NCBI GenBank assembly: GCA_019359155.1
Contig: JAHHHV010000080.1
Location: 31,881 to 95,880 of the forward strand
From: Pegethrix bostrychoides GSE-TBD4-15B
GTDB taxonomy: Bacteria > Cyanobacteriota > Cyanobacteriia > Elainellales > Elainellaceae
Length of the DNA: 64,000 nt
Reading direction: 5' to 3'
Positions within the stretch are counted from its first letter, which is position 1. Each line of letters opens with the position of its first letter. Shown one piece after another: positions 26,194 through 34,748 of this stretch. A program made the translations under genes and the position numbers. The notes below the pieces were generated by a model, which saw only the letters and a program-made list of their open reading frames with translations, was not told the origin of the DNA and made no database searches.

Positions 26194-27874
26194 CTTGCCG
26201 CGGAGGCTGCTGCTCACGCCGACGCTGGCCTGGGGACTGGCTGGCCTGGGAGCGATTCTGCTGTCGCTGCTGGCCGCCGGACTGTTTCAGCAAGATCTCG
26301 TCAATCTGGATGGGCTGCCGCTGCTGCTGCGGTTCTTGAGCGCCAGTCTCCATCCTGATCTGAGCCGGGAGATGCTGCAACTCACCTGGGACGCAACGCT
26401 GATTACTCTGGCTTATGCGGTCTGCGGCACAGCCCTTAGTCTGCTGTTTGGGCTAGTCGGGGGGCTGCTGGGATCGGAGGTTTGGTGGCTGGCAGTTAGC
26501 GGGGCTGGCGGCAATCAGGTGCAACCGCCGCCGCTCTGGCTGGGAATGCGAGCGTTGCTGGCGTTTCCGCGCGCCATCCACGAGCTGATTTGGGGGCTGT
26601 TTTTTGTGGGGCTTTGGGGGCTAGATCCGCTGACGGCAGTGCTGGCCATTGCGATTCCGTTTGGCGCTATCGTCGCTAAAGTCTTCTCAGAGATTTTAGA
26701 CGACACGCCGCGTCAGCCGCTTCAGGTATTGCTGAACAGCGGCGTGTCGCCCCTGAGCGCCTGCTGCTACAGTCTGCTGCCTCAGGCATTTCTCAACCTG
26801 CTGTCTTACGCTTTTTACCGCTTTGAATGTTCTGTGCGCTCCGCGACAGTGCTGGGGCTGATTGGCGCAGGTGGCCTGGGCTACCAGCTTCTGCTCAGCT
26901 TTCAGTCTCTGCGCTACGACCAGCTCTGGACGTTTTTTTACGCTCTGTTTGTGCTCAACGGGCTGGTTGACTGGAGCAGCGCTCGGCTGCGGCAACATCT
27001 AGGCTGCGCTAGCCGGATGGCGCTCAACTTCAAGCCAGCGGCAGCTCCCCTGTTGGCTCAGCAGCGCTCAGGCTGGCTGCTGGGATTGGGCAGTGCGCTG
27101 CTGATTGCCTACTGCTTTTGGTATATTCACCCGGACTTCAGCCGCCTCTGGTCAGCTACGACGGGTCAGCGGCTGGTTGAAATCTACCGCGCCAGCCAGC
27201 CGCCCGACTGGCAACTGCTGCCTGAGCTGGTGAGCGCTGCTTTGGCGACGGTTGCCATGTCGGTTTTGGCAATTGCTTTTGCAGCGAGTGGCGGTCTGCT
27301 GCTGGCCTTTCCGGCTGCTCACAATTTTTTTCTACCGGGCGGACTGCTGAATCCAGGGCGCGGGTCAGGGCGCGGATCAGCCAGCCGATGGCCTTGGCTG
27401 AGCCTGCTCTTGGCGCGGGCATTGCTGCTGATCACACGGGCGATTCCGGCTCCAATCTGGGCGCTAGCGGTTGTTTTTGTATTATTTCCCGGCATTTTGC
27501 CGGGGGCGATTGCGCTGGGATTACATAACCTGGGCATCTTGGGACGGCTGATGGCTGAGGTGATCGAAAACCTGGATCAGCGCCCGCTGGAGGCTCTGAA
27601 AGCTCAGGGTGCGCCCGCTGGACTCGTCTTGCTCTACGGCGTGCTGCCGCTCAGCCTGCCTCAGTTTCTGGCCTATGCGCTATACCGCTGGGAGGTTTGC
27701 CTGCGAGAAACCGTGATTGTTGGTTTTGTGGGCGCGGCTGGGCTGGGTCGCCTGCTGAGCGAACAGTTGAGTAGCTTTGACTATCCAGGGCTGGTGCTCA
27801 CCCTCGGCTGTTTTCTGCTGCTCACCTTTGCCGTAGATTGGGTGAGCAGTCGCGCTCGGCGCTCAATTCGCTAG
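26186..27874 (+). CDS. fused double permease of phosphonate/selenate-type ABC transporter
   Basis: 562 residues from ATG 26186 ([12 protein letters not shown]), twice the usual PhnE size. Two homologous permease halves are seen: the first has FPRAIHELIWGLFFVGLWGL and the second ITRAIPAPIWALAVVFVLF, each followed by a coupling loop (ILDDTPRQPLQVLLNSG; VIENLDQRPLEALKAQGA) and VLGLIGAGGLG / IVGFVGAAGLG. The fusion provides both membrane subunits in one chain. Codon use is GC-rich and leucine-heavy compared with the nif genes. Confidence 0.88.
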   Translation: MSSLPRRLLLTPTLAWGLAGLGAILLSLLAAGLFQQDLVNLDGLPLLLRFLSASLHPDLSREMLQLTWDATLITLAYAVCGTALSLLFGLVGGLLGSEVWWLAVSGAGGNQVQPPPLWLGMRALLAFPRAIHELIWGLFFVGLWGLDPLTAVLAIAIPFGAIVAKVFSEILDDTPRQPLQVLLNSGVSPLSACCYSLLPQAFLNLLSYAFYRFECSVRSATVLGLIGAGGLGYQLLLSFQSLRYDQLWTFFYALFVLNGLVDWSSARLRQHLGCASRMALNFKPAAAPLLAQQRSGWLLGLGSALLIAYCFWYIHPDFSRLWSATTGQRLVEIYRASQPPDWQLLPELVSAALATVAMSVLAIAFAASGGLLLAFPAAHNFFLPGGLLNPGRGSGRGSASRWPWLSLLLARALLLITRAIPAPIWALAVVFVLFPGILPGAIALGLHNLGILGRLMAEVIENLDQRPLEALKAQGAPAGLVLLYGVLPLSLPQFLAYALYRWEVCLRETVIVGFVGAAGLGRLLSEQLSSFDYPGLVLTLGCFLLLTFAVDWVSSRARRSIR

Positions 27875-27956
27875 GTTGATTCGCTAGATTGATTCGCTAG
27901 TTAATCAGCTGAAGTCTGGTTGCTCAAATCAAGAGGAACAGTCAAATAACAGACGG

Positions 27957-28358
27957 CTATTTGCGCAGCTGCCAGATTTCTCGGAGCTGTTGCGCCATAT
28001 GTTTGAGCATCAGTTCGACCTCTGCGGAGGACAGATAGCCGAGATGCTGAGCGATCTGTTGAAACTGGGCGGCAGTGGGGGATGGGCAGGAGCCACGATA
28101 GCCCTCCGCACGCAGCTTCAGCAGGCCGGGACGATAGACTGCCTGATAGCGGGTGAGCAAGGCGCAGCTCTGAGCAGCTTCCGCCGCAGGCATCTGATTC
28201 ATTTGGCTTAAAGCTCGAAACCGCTCTGGCTTTGTCCCATTTAGGATAGCCCAGTCACTTTGTAGTGAGGAGCGCTGAATCAAACCTTCCTGAACTGCAT
28301 AAGCTGTCTGCTGATCAACTGTAGAAGGTATTGTGAAAGCCTCAAAGTCTTGCGTCAT
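27957..28358 (-). CDS. hypothetical protein
   Basis: 133 residues without a known domain. It is mostly helical by eye, with a C-terminal SSAEVELMLKHMAQQLREIW amphipathic stretch and one cysteine in GSCPSP. It lies between the transporter and the STAND protein, convergent with the former. Function unknown. Confidence 0.6.
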   Translation of the reverse strand: MTQDFEAFTIPSTVDQQTAYAVQEGLIQRSSLQSDWAILNGTKPERFRALSQMNQMPAAEAAQSCALLTRYQAVYRPGLLKLRAEGYRGSCPSPTAAQFQQIAQHLGYLSSAEVELMLKHMAQQLREIWQLRK

Positions 28359-28742
28359 GAGTTAAGTTCCTGTTCTAGATGCGGGATGGATCAATCTGCT
28401 TAGCGTTCACTGTTAGCGTAGTCAAAATCCAAATCACTTTTTAGCTGAATGTTCAGCCAAATGTTCAGCTTATAGTTCACTGATTCGGATGCGATGGCAA
28501 TCAGCCTAGCGTCGTGCTCAGTCTGGCCTTCGCTGTACCTAGATGAAATTGCCCTGCCGATTTTTGCGGATCTGCAATAAAACTTTGCAATCTGCGTCAG
28601 GTTCTGCGCCAAATTCAGATTTTTTGTAAAAAAACGTAAAGGACTTGTACTTTTAGCTGCTCGAAACCGATTTAGAACTGTCATCCCAAAGCATTTGGTT
28701 TCGCGGTCTGTGCTCTGACTTATCTTAATTAGGAGAACCAAA
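28359..28742. other. intergenic region upstream of the 36-residue peptide gene
   Basis: 384 bp. It contains the near-palindrome GCTGAATGTTCAGCCAAATG (28444) and AT-rich DNA with A-runs at about 28620-28640. A minus-strand open frame here (28400-28762) was rejected as unsupported. Confidence 0.5.
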
Positions 28743-28853
28743 ATGTTGAATCCAACAGTCAATGGAACGGCTCAGAGACTCTCTGGTGTCAACGGTGGTG
28801 ATCAACTGCCGCCGCCTCGGCTGGCCTTTGGCAGCGCTAGCTGGCTAAGCTGA
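28743..28853 (+). CDS. 36-residue peptide gene next to STAND protein
   Basis: ATG 28743 follows TTAGGAGAACCAAA, a strong ribosome site, and the frame ends at TGA 28851-28853. The product begins MLNPTVNGTAQRLSGVNGGD and then has QLPPPRLAFGSASWLS. A GG pair and a proline-rich tail are noteworthy; there is no cysteine. Its 3' end overlaps the convergent STAND gene by nine bases. It could be a leader-plus-core peptide, a toxin-like peptide or a fragment of a longer family. No modification enzyme is adjacent. Confidence 0.5.
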   Translation: MLNPTVNGTAQRLSGVNGGDQLPPPRLAFGSASWLS

Positions 28854-31412
28854 CCTAGCTTGGGATCTCGGTTGAGATTTGGCTGGGGATTTAGCTTGAG
28901 ATTTGGCAATGGCGACAGCTCTTGCAGATTGGCTATCCTCAGCAATCAAGGCACTGGCTCTCTCGGCTTCGGCAGTCATGCCAATCTGCTCAAAAATTGC
29001 TAGCGCAGCGGTCGCATATTGCTGCTGAGTCACTCGATCGGCCTGAGCCTGAGCGAGTCTAGCAAACGAAAGCTGAATCAACGCGACCCGGCGATAGTCG
29101 GCGTTGGTCTCGGCAATTTGCAGCCCTTTCGTCAGCAGTCGGGCAGCTAGGTCAAACTCTGCCTCAGCAGTTGCCACGTCAGCGATTGAGGTCTCAATCA
29201 CCTGAGCCAGTCGATCCATTTCTAGCGTTTGAGCGTAGTCCCGTGCGACTGTGAGGTGGGACTTGGCAGCAGCAATTTCACCCGCATCTAGATAAGCCCA
29301 GCCCTGATAGTAGCGGGTGTGGCTGAGGCATTCCAACCGCTTGCGCTCGTCTAGCCCTGCCTGCTCTAAGATCGCCTCTGACTGACTCAGCCAGGTTTGA
29401 GCCTGGGTATAGGACTGCTGCTTGATTTGTACCAGGCCGATCTGTCGGGCGAGGTTGGCCTGTTCTTTCAGGTCTTGATGCTCTCGGATATTCCAGGCTT
29501 GCTCTAGCAGATCGCTGGCAGCATGCAAGCCGCTGGGGTCTCCGGCTTCAATCAGCACCCAGGCTTGGAAAAACATGGCGGTTCCGGCAATCCGCCAGTC
29601 CTGACGCTCGGTTGCGGTATCAATCAGCCATTTTGTCCAAGTCAGGCCAATTTGCCAGTAGCGCAGGCAAACTGTCCCTCGACCCGTGATGTAGAAGTAG
29701 GGCTTGAGGTTTTGCCAGAGCCGCAGCATATCCGCATAGTTCCCGACTTTCATACAGTAGTCGGCAACGGCCTGTATATTTTCCCATTCTTGATCAAGCC
29801 CATCAAACTGTCCCTGCCAGCCTGCTGGATCTTGACTACGATAGCATTCTGAAAAGTCGAGATACCAGTTCACCCAGCGGCTGCGGGCGGCCTGCTCAAA
29901 CTGAGGCTGTCTAGCTAATTCGGCAAGTAGATAGCTGCGGGTGAGGGAGATAATCCAGTAGCGGCTATCGCCTTCGGCTGTGCGGGCTTGCGTAATCAAC
30001 GACAGGGTTTGCAGCTGCACCATCGCATCTTCGGCCAGATCGGTTTCTAGATCAGGAATAGCCGTGGCGATCAGAGCTTGGCGCAGGGCGGGTTCTGGGA
30101 ACAGGACGGTGGCCAGCAGCAGCCAGTAGGCGGGCTGATTGTGAATCGACTGCACCGAACCTTCAAAGCAATATTGCGCCAGATGTCCGGTGGGCTGCAA
30201 AATCCGGCTTTGGACTTCCTGCATGGAATAGCCCCAGGCTAGCTGCCCCACGGCTAAATCAATCGCAATCGGCAGGCCGCCCGTGAGCTGATAGAGCGTT
30301 TTACTGTCTTCAGAGCGCAGCGACACGCCTAGCTCGCCTGCCTGCGACTGCACGAGGCTGAGGCCGTCGTCTTCGGGCAGGGCGCTGAGCCGCATCGGCA
30401 CGCCGCTGATGCCTTCGCGGGTGGTAATAATGGTTTTGACCGAGAGCGGTAGGTCGCAGAGAAAATCGCTGATGTCCTGCTGATTCTCGACGACTTCTAG
30501 ATTATCGACAATCAGCAGCGTCCGGTAAGCCGCCAGCACTCGATAAATTAGGGTAATTTGCTCTTCAAAGCTGAGCGCCGAACTCTGGGCTTCGATGAGA
30601 TTGTTGCGATCGAGCATTTCAATAATCTGGCGGACGAGGTCTTTTTGGTGGGGGTCGCGTCGCGTCTGAAGACCGCTGTAGGTTAAGTGATGCTGCTTGG
30701 CGGTGCTGTAGATGATCATGTCGAAGATGGGCATGTTGGGCGGTGCTTCGGGGGCACAGCTCGCATGCAGGCAGCGTCTAGCACAGGCAATGGTCAGCGA
30801 GGTTTTACCCACGCCGCCGAGTCCGGTGATGCAGATGAGCGGAGCCGCATGGCTGGGCAGCAGCAGTTTTAGCAGCCGCGCTACTTCGGCTTGGCGACCG
30901 ATGAATCGGTTATAGGGCTGTTGGGGAAGATTGTGCAGAATGCGCTTGGGGAGATGCGATGAGCGGTCGAGCAGAGCGGGGGGCGGGAAATTTGCTGGGC
31001 GATCTGCTGGGCGATCTGGTGAGGGAACAGGCTGCAACTCTGCGCTCAATTTAGCCTCGGCTTCTTCTAAAAACAGCCTGACGTTTTTGGCTCCGACCGT
31101 TTTGCCGCCAGCTTTGCCGCCAACTTTGCCGCCAGCTTTGCCGTCGCTGGTCTCGCCGAGCGCCTTCCAGAGCTTTGGGGCAATCTGGCGTTCGATGGTG
31201 GATTGTTCGTAGCCAATCGCGTTGCCCATGATCGCTTTGACTGTCTTCAGCGACCGACCCGCCAAAATATGTCGCAGAATAACCTTCTCATGCAGATCTA
31301 GCAGTTTGTTAGAGTGAGCCGCTAGCAGCTTCTGGGCAACGTCGATCAAAGCTTCGATTTTGGCGTTTTCTGGGTTCATAAGTCGCTGGGGGCTTTGGTT
31401 TTGCAGAGCCAA
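28845..31412 (-). CDS. NB-ARC/STAND NTPase with TPR-like C-terminus
   Basis: 855 residues. Residues 1-95 are helical, with an HTH-like module (LLDLHEKVILRHILAGRSLK) similar to the N-terminal domain of cyanobacterial vWA-MoxR-associated proteins. A Gly/Lys linker repeat (GKAGGKVGGKAGGKTVG) follows. NB-ARC signatures are GLGGVGKTS (Walker A), TLLIVDNLEV (Walker B), IITTREG and GGLPIAIDLA. From about 480 to the end are TPR-like helical repeats. STAND proteins act as ligand-triggered switches in signalling or phage defence. No effector domain is obvious, so the output is unknown. Confidence 0.82.
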   Translation of the reverse strand: MALQNQSPQRLMNPENAKIEALIDVAQKLLAAHSNKLLDLHEKVILRHILAGRSLKTVKAIMGNAIGYEQSTIERQIAPKLWKALGETSDGKAGGKVGGKAGGKTVGAKNVRLFLEEAEAKLSAELQPVPSPDRPADRPANFPPPALLDRSSHLPKRILHNLPQQPYNRFIGRQAEVARLLKLLLPSHAAPLICITGLGGVGKTSLTIACARRCLHASCAPEAPPNMPIFDMIIYSTAKQHHLTYSGLQTRRDPHQKDLVRQIIEMLDRNNLIEAQSSALSFEEQITLIYRVLAAYRTLLIVDNLEVVENQQDISDFLCDLPLSVKTIITTREGISGVPMRLSALPEDDGLSLVQSQAGELGVSLRSEDSKTLYQLTGGLPIAIDLAVGQLAWGYSMQEVQSRILQPTGHLAQYCFEGSVQSIHNQPAYWLLLATVLFPEPALRQALIATAIPDLETDLAEDAMVQLQTLSLITQARTAEGDSRYWIISLTRSYLLAELARQPQFEQAARSRWVNWYLDFSECYRSQDPAGWQGQFDGLDQEWENIQAVADYCMKVGNYADMLRLWQNLKPYFYITGRGTVCLRYWQIGLTWTKWLIDTATERQDWRIAGTAMFFQAWVLIEAGDPSGLHAASDLLEQAWNIREHQDLKEQANLARQIGLVQIKQQSYTQAQTWLSQSEAILEQAGLDERKRLECLSHTRYYQGWAYLDAGEIAAAKSHLTVARDYAQTLEMDRLAQVIETSIADVATAEAEFDLAARLLTKGLQIAETNADYRRVALIQLSFARLAQAQADRVTQQQYATAALAIFEQIGMTAEAERASALIAEDSQSARAVAIAKSQAKSPAKSQPRSQARSA

Positions 31413-31565
31413 GATCGCTGAGCTATCGGGTATGAGCTATAGAATACTAAGCTGTCGGTTCAGAATCGACCCTGATTTTCATCTATTTAACCAACTCTAC
31501 TGGCTGAAATAGTTCAGAGAGTTCATTTTCTTCATTTTTGGGAGCTTGCTGCCGTCACAAAATAA

Positions 31566-31676
31566 TAGACTTGTTGCGGAATAGCCTAACGACGCTATTC
31601 GTGGAGTTGAAATCTGAAGTTTTTGGCTTTTAAGACTCTGCTAATAGTGTAGATCCTTTATTCCGCAACAGGTCTA
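31566..31676. mobile_element. MITE-like element, 111 bp
   Basis: Terminal inverted repeats TAGACTTGTTGCGGAATA (31566-31583) and the complement of TAGACCTGTTGCGGAATA (31659-31676) match at 17 of 18 bases. An inner inverted repeat AATAGC...GCTATT lies just inside the left end. TA at both ends may be the target duplication. Non-coding, so it would depend on a transposase elsewhere. Confidence 0.7.
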
Positions 31677-32027
31677 ATAGACGGGTGCAGCAAGTTGGCT
31701 GATGCAGGGCTGGGCTTCCTCACAATTTACCTCATACCTGACCAGCGCCGGGGCAATTATGGCAGGAGTTGGGCAACCAAATCGGACAACGGCAGTTCGC
31801 CCCTGCGGTGTTCAGAGCGGGTTAGTTGAGTCCGTATCTGGAGATGACGCAAAGGAGATGGGCCGCGCTGCAACTCATTAGACAGCGCGTACCATATATC
31901 GACCTGTTTCGGAGAGCATGAAGACCCTGAGGTTTCACCTGGATTGACCCTGGATTAACCCTGGATTGACACGGTTCCGCTGTGGAGCAAATAGTCGCTG
32001 ATATACCAAGCATCGCAAAATCAGGTC

Positions 32028-32129
32028 GTGCTATTTGCTAAAGGACAGAGAATCACCATGATTTCAGAAGCCTTGACTGACAAAGCTTTCAAAATCAGGC
32101 TTGTTCCTCTGTCCTATACGAAATAGCAC
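32028..32129. mobile_element. MITE-like element, 102 bp
   Basis: Left end GTGCTATTTGCTAAAGGACA (32028-32047, continuing GAG) pairs with the right end at 32107-32129, whose complement begins GTGCTATTTCGTATAGGACA; 20 of 23 positions match. The interior has no open frame. It resembles termini of a transposon family, but no transposase is in the window. Confidence 0.65.
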
Positions 32130-32204
32130 GCCCCCTACCGGTTGGCGGATTGGGCTGATTGATCAAGTGGATCCTTCACCGCCCTGATGGATTGAGCCAA
32201 AGCC

Positions 32205-32240
32205 GCAAGCTCTAGGTGCAAGCTCTAGGTGCAAGCTCTG
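32205..32240. repeat. 13-bp direct repeats
   Basis: GCAAGCTCTAGGT occurs at 32205 and 32218 with a partial third copy from 32231. It lies 3' of the 2Fe-2S gene. Confidence 0.75.
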
Positions 32241-32257
32241 AGATGACATCCTACAGT

Positions 32258-32893
32258 TTAATCTTTTGTAACTCTCGTAAGATGTTGGGCAATTGCATCT
32301 GCAATCTGGGGCAGCATCTTAGGACGCACTTTCGAATATCGATGATTTCCTGGCATGATCACAAGGCTAGGCGCAGCAGAACAGCACTTTAAGCAGCCGG
32401 TGCGTTCAATCGTGACCTCTTGTTTTAAGTTACGCTCACAAAGTGCTTGGTCGAGCCTCTCATATAACTCTTTACCACCTCGCTTTAAACATCCCGATTT
32501 CTGACATAGCAGAACCTTAATTTTTGGTTTGATTTTTGGTTTGATTTTCGATTTAATTTTTGCCGTATGAGATGCCTGAGTTGTGTCAGCTTCCAGATTC
32601 GGCGACGGGACGAGTGCAATGTCGTGCTCTGTGAGCAGCATCACCTGCGTGGCTTTGAGTTTGACTGCCTGGGTCTGGTGATTGAACTTGCCAATACCTG
32701 TCACCTGGATCGCTTCGCCAACCTGAGGTGACAGGCCTAAAGTCGCCCACACTGTTTTTGGGACTTTAATCTGCATCTCTTCTGATGACACCCTTAAGCG
32801 CAGATAGTTCAATTTCCCGTCGCGACTCATAAAACCCAGAAATTGGCCTTCAAAATCGAATTGCATATGTGAATCGCTGTGAAGATGCATCAT
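32258..32893 (-). CDS. thioredoxin-like [2Fe-2S] ferredoxin protein downstream of nifT
   Basis: 211 residues from ATG 32893, chosen because AGGAG precedes it; an in-frame TTG at 32926 overlaps nifT. The C-terminal domain has CQKSGCLKRGG and later TGCLKCCSAAPSLVIMP, the cysteine pattern of shethna/thioredoxin-like [2Fe-2S] proteins. The N-terminal half (about 1-100) is a separate beta-rich domain, joined by a Lys/Ile/Pro repeat linker (KIKSKIKPKIKPKIK). It is last in the leftward nifV-nifZ-nifT series and may carry electrons or sense redox state. Confidence 0.78.
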   Translation of the reverse strand: MMHLHSDSHMQFDFEGQFLGFMSRDGKLNYLRLRVSSEEMQIKVPKTVWATLGLSPQVGEAIQVTGIGKFNHQTQAVKLKATQVMLLTEHDIALVPSPNLEADTTQASHTAKIKSKIKPKIKPKIKVLLCQKSGCLKRGGKELYERLDQALCERNLKQEVTIERTGCLKCCSAAPSLVIMPGNHRYSKVRPKMLPQIADAIAQHLTRVTKD

Positions 32894-32918
32894 ATTTTGA
32901 TCTCCTAATTTTGATCTC

Positions 32919-33122
32919 CTAAGCAATGCGTCTAGCTTCCACAGTTTTCGGCAGCTTCAAGGGGTTGTCCAAGCCAGCAACCGCTAGCTCCCAGCCGTTG
33001 GCAAGGGTAAAGATCGTTTCATCGGCCTCTTCTACTTCTTTGACGACCTCCTCTTCTAGATCCTTTTTGGCAACATAGACGACCAGATGACCAACAGCGT
33101 TTCGACGGAGCATCACTTTCAT
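32919..33122 (-). CDS. nifT: NifT/FixU protein
   Basis: 67 residues. MKVMLRRNAVGHLVVYVAKKDLEE and ANGWELAVAG match NifT. Its ATG overlaps the nifZ stop by four bases. NifT is a small conserved nif-cluster protein of unclear role, dispensable in several organisms. Confidence 0.92.
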   Translation of the reverse strand: MKVMLRRNAVGHLVVYVAKKDLEEEVVKEVEEADETIFTLANGWELAVAGLDNPLKLPKTVEARRIA

Positions 33123-33385
33123 TGGATTTTCTCTGCGAGTTCAAGTTCTTTTTTACGACAGCCAACAATATAACCTGTGGTCATGAAATGCACGGCGTAG
33201 ATATACGAGCTTTGCAAAAAGGTGCCAATGCTGATCACATAGCCGACATCCCCTTTTTTAGCTAAGGTCGCGCCAATATCTTTGCCTGGAAACGTGCCAT
33301 CATTCCGAATCAGCTTGCATGAGCGAACTTTTTGGCCGATTTCAAACGTGGGTGGGGAATCGATTTCAATTTCATCTACCTGCAT
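33119..33385 (-). CDS. nifZ: NifZ, nitrogenase maturation protein
   Basis: 88 residues with FEIGQKVRSCKLIRNDGTFPG and GDVGYVISIGTFLQSS-YIYAVHF, typical of NifZ. NifZ helps form the second P-cluster pair of NifDK. The start overlaps the nifV 3' end by 14 bases, so the genes are co-translated. Confidence 0.93.
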   Translation of the reverse strand: MQVDEIEIDSPPTFEIGQKVRSCKLIRNDGTFPGKDIGATLAKKGDVGYVISIGTFLQSSYIYAVHFMTTGYIVGCRKKELELAEKIQ

Positions 33386-34514
33386 GAGCGTATGACCTCG
33401 CTGGGGGAACTAAACTCAAAAGTTCTTCAATCGTGAGACTGCGTTTGATTGCTGTGGCTTGACGCCGCACTGCTTCTAGCACTAACTGAACTTCTTCAGA
33501 ACTCAGGCTGATGCCCTGCTGCTGCAATAAACTCAAAACCAGATGCCGTCCTGAATGCTTACCCACAGCAAGGCGATGCTGCCAGCCGACCTCTGCGGGA
33601 TCAAACGGCTCATAGGTAACTGGGTTTTGCAAGATGCCGTGAGCGTGAATCCCAGATTCGTGGGTAAAAGCATTTTCGCCCACGATTGCTTTCCAAGGTG
33701 GAACCGGACAGTTAGAGGCTTGTGCCACTAGCCGAGAGAGTTCTAGTAGGCGTTTTGTTTCGATATTCGTCTGGATATCGTAAATGCGCTTCAAGGCCAT
33801 CACCACTTCTTCTAAAGCAGCGTTGCCAGCCCTCTCTCCTAAACCGTTGACTGTGGTATTTACAGAAACGGCTCCGGCTTGGATGCCAGCCAGTGCATTC
33901 GCCGTGGCCAGCCCCAGATCGTTATGGGTATGCATCTCGACGGGAATGGCCAGATGAGATACGAGCTGACGCACTTTTTGATGGGTCATTAACGGATCAA
34001 GGATGCCAACTGTATCGCAGAAGCGAAACCGAAATGCACCCCATTCCTGAGCCAGCCCTGCCACATCTTGCAGAAAAGCCGGATCAGCTCTGGAGGAATC
34101 TTCCCCGCCCACAGCAACCGCTAAGCCAGAGTCGCGCGCAAACTGGATCACATCTCGCAGCCGAGCCAGCATGACACGCCACTGCCCGTGAAATTTTGCC
34201 GCAATCTGAATCTCGGAGACCGGCACTGAAACATGGACGCGCTGTAAGCCGCAGTCTAATGAGGCCTGAATATCAGACCGATTAGCCCGATTCCAGCCCA
34301 ACAGCTTGGCCTGTAGTCCCAGATCGACAATCGCTCGAATTGCTTCGGCTTCTTCTTGTCCCATAGCCGGAATGCCCACCTCTAGTTCTTGGACACCAAT
34401 TGCGTCTAAGAAAGTGGCGATGGCTATTTTTTCTTCCAGATTAAAGGCAATTCCGGCTGCCTGTTCTCCGTCTCGCAGGGTTGTATCGTTGATCTGAATC
34501 AAATTGTTTTTCAT
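33372..34514 (-). CDS. nifV: homocitrate synthase
   Basis: 380 residues of the alpha-isopropylmalate synthase family. INDTTLRDGEQAAGIAF and HTHNDLGLATANALAG are the catalytic and metal-binding segments. It condenses acetyl-CoA and 2-oxoglutarate to homocitrate, the organic ligand of FeMo-cofactor. It lies in a leftward block nifV-nifZ-nifT. ATG 34514 is followed by the canonical N-terminus. Confidence 0.95.
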   Translation of the reverse strand: MKNNLIQINDTTLRDGEQAAGIAFNLEEKIAIATFLDAIGVQELEVGIPAMGQEEAEAIRAIVDLGLQAKLLGWNRANRSDIQASLDCGLQRVHVSVPVSEIQIAAKFHGQWRVMLARLRDVIQFARDSGLAVAVGGEDSSRADPAFLQDVAGLAQEWGAFRFRFCDTVGILDPLMTHQKVRQLVSHLAIPVEMHTHNDLGLATANALAGIQAGAVSVNTTVNGLGERAGNAALEEVVMALKRIYDIQTNIETKRLLELSRLVAQASNCPVPPWKAIVGENAFTHESGIHAHGILQNPVTYEPFDPAEVGWQHRLAVGKHSGRHLVLSLLQQQGISLSSEEVQLVLEAVRRQATAIKRSLTIEELLSLVPPARSYAHAGR

Positions 34515-34530
34515 AATCCAATGACAACAT

Positions 34531-34594
34531 TTATTCAGCAGGATGGTTATTCAGCAGGATGGTTATTCAGCAGGATGGTTATTCAGCAGGATGG
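34531..34594. repeat. 16-bp tandem repeat, four perfect copies
   Basis: TTATTCAGCAGGATGG repeated exactly four times (34531, 34547, 34563, 34579). The rightmost copy includes the stop codon and last codons of the small membrane protein gene. The rest lies between it and nifV. Copy number should vary between strains. Confidence 0.95.
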
Positions 34595-34707
34595 TGATGT
34601 GGTTTAGATCCATGCAAAGCATCTTGGTAGATCGCCTCTAGCATGTAGCTGTGAAGGAACAGCATCAGCGTAACCAGAGCTGACAGGGTGGCGAGAGTTT
34701 CTAGCAT
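34579..34707 (-). CDS. 42-residue single-pass membrane peptide with His-rich tail
   Basis: ATG 34707 is preceded by GAGGAAAGACCA. The product MLETLATLSALVTLMLFLHS is a membrane helix, followed by YMLEAIYQDALHGSKPHHHP and AE. The four histidines and nearby acidic residues could bind metal. It lies between the DUF2949-type gene and nifV on the same strand. It is too short for routine ORF calling; the ribosome site and helix support it. Confidence 0.6.
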   Translation of the reverse strand: MLETLATLSALVTLMLFLHSYMLEAIYQDALHGSKPHHHPAE

Positions 34708-34748
34708 TGGTCTTTCCTCAACGATACGGCTGGCGTGACAGAGCGTCT

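Larger units (their letters stand above)
31413..32257. other. intergenic region carrying two MITE-like elements
   Basis: 845 bp between the STAND gene and the 2Fe-2S protein. It contains inverted-repeat elements at 31566-31676 and 32028-32129 and a short 13-bp repeat at 32205-32240. No supported gene; a minus-strand open frame at 31822-32013 has no homology signature. Confidence 0.6.

Noticed and set aside
28400..28762. 120-codon minus-strand open frame upstream of the peptide gene
   Set aside because: It overlaps the ribosome site and start of the 36-residue peptide, has no ribosome site of its own and no recognisable domain.
34531..34594. CRISPR or origin iterons
   Set aside because: Four contiguous 16-bp copies without spacers; no replication gene; simple tandem slippage explains it.
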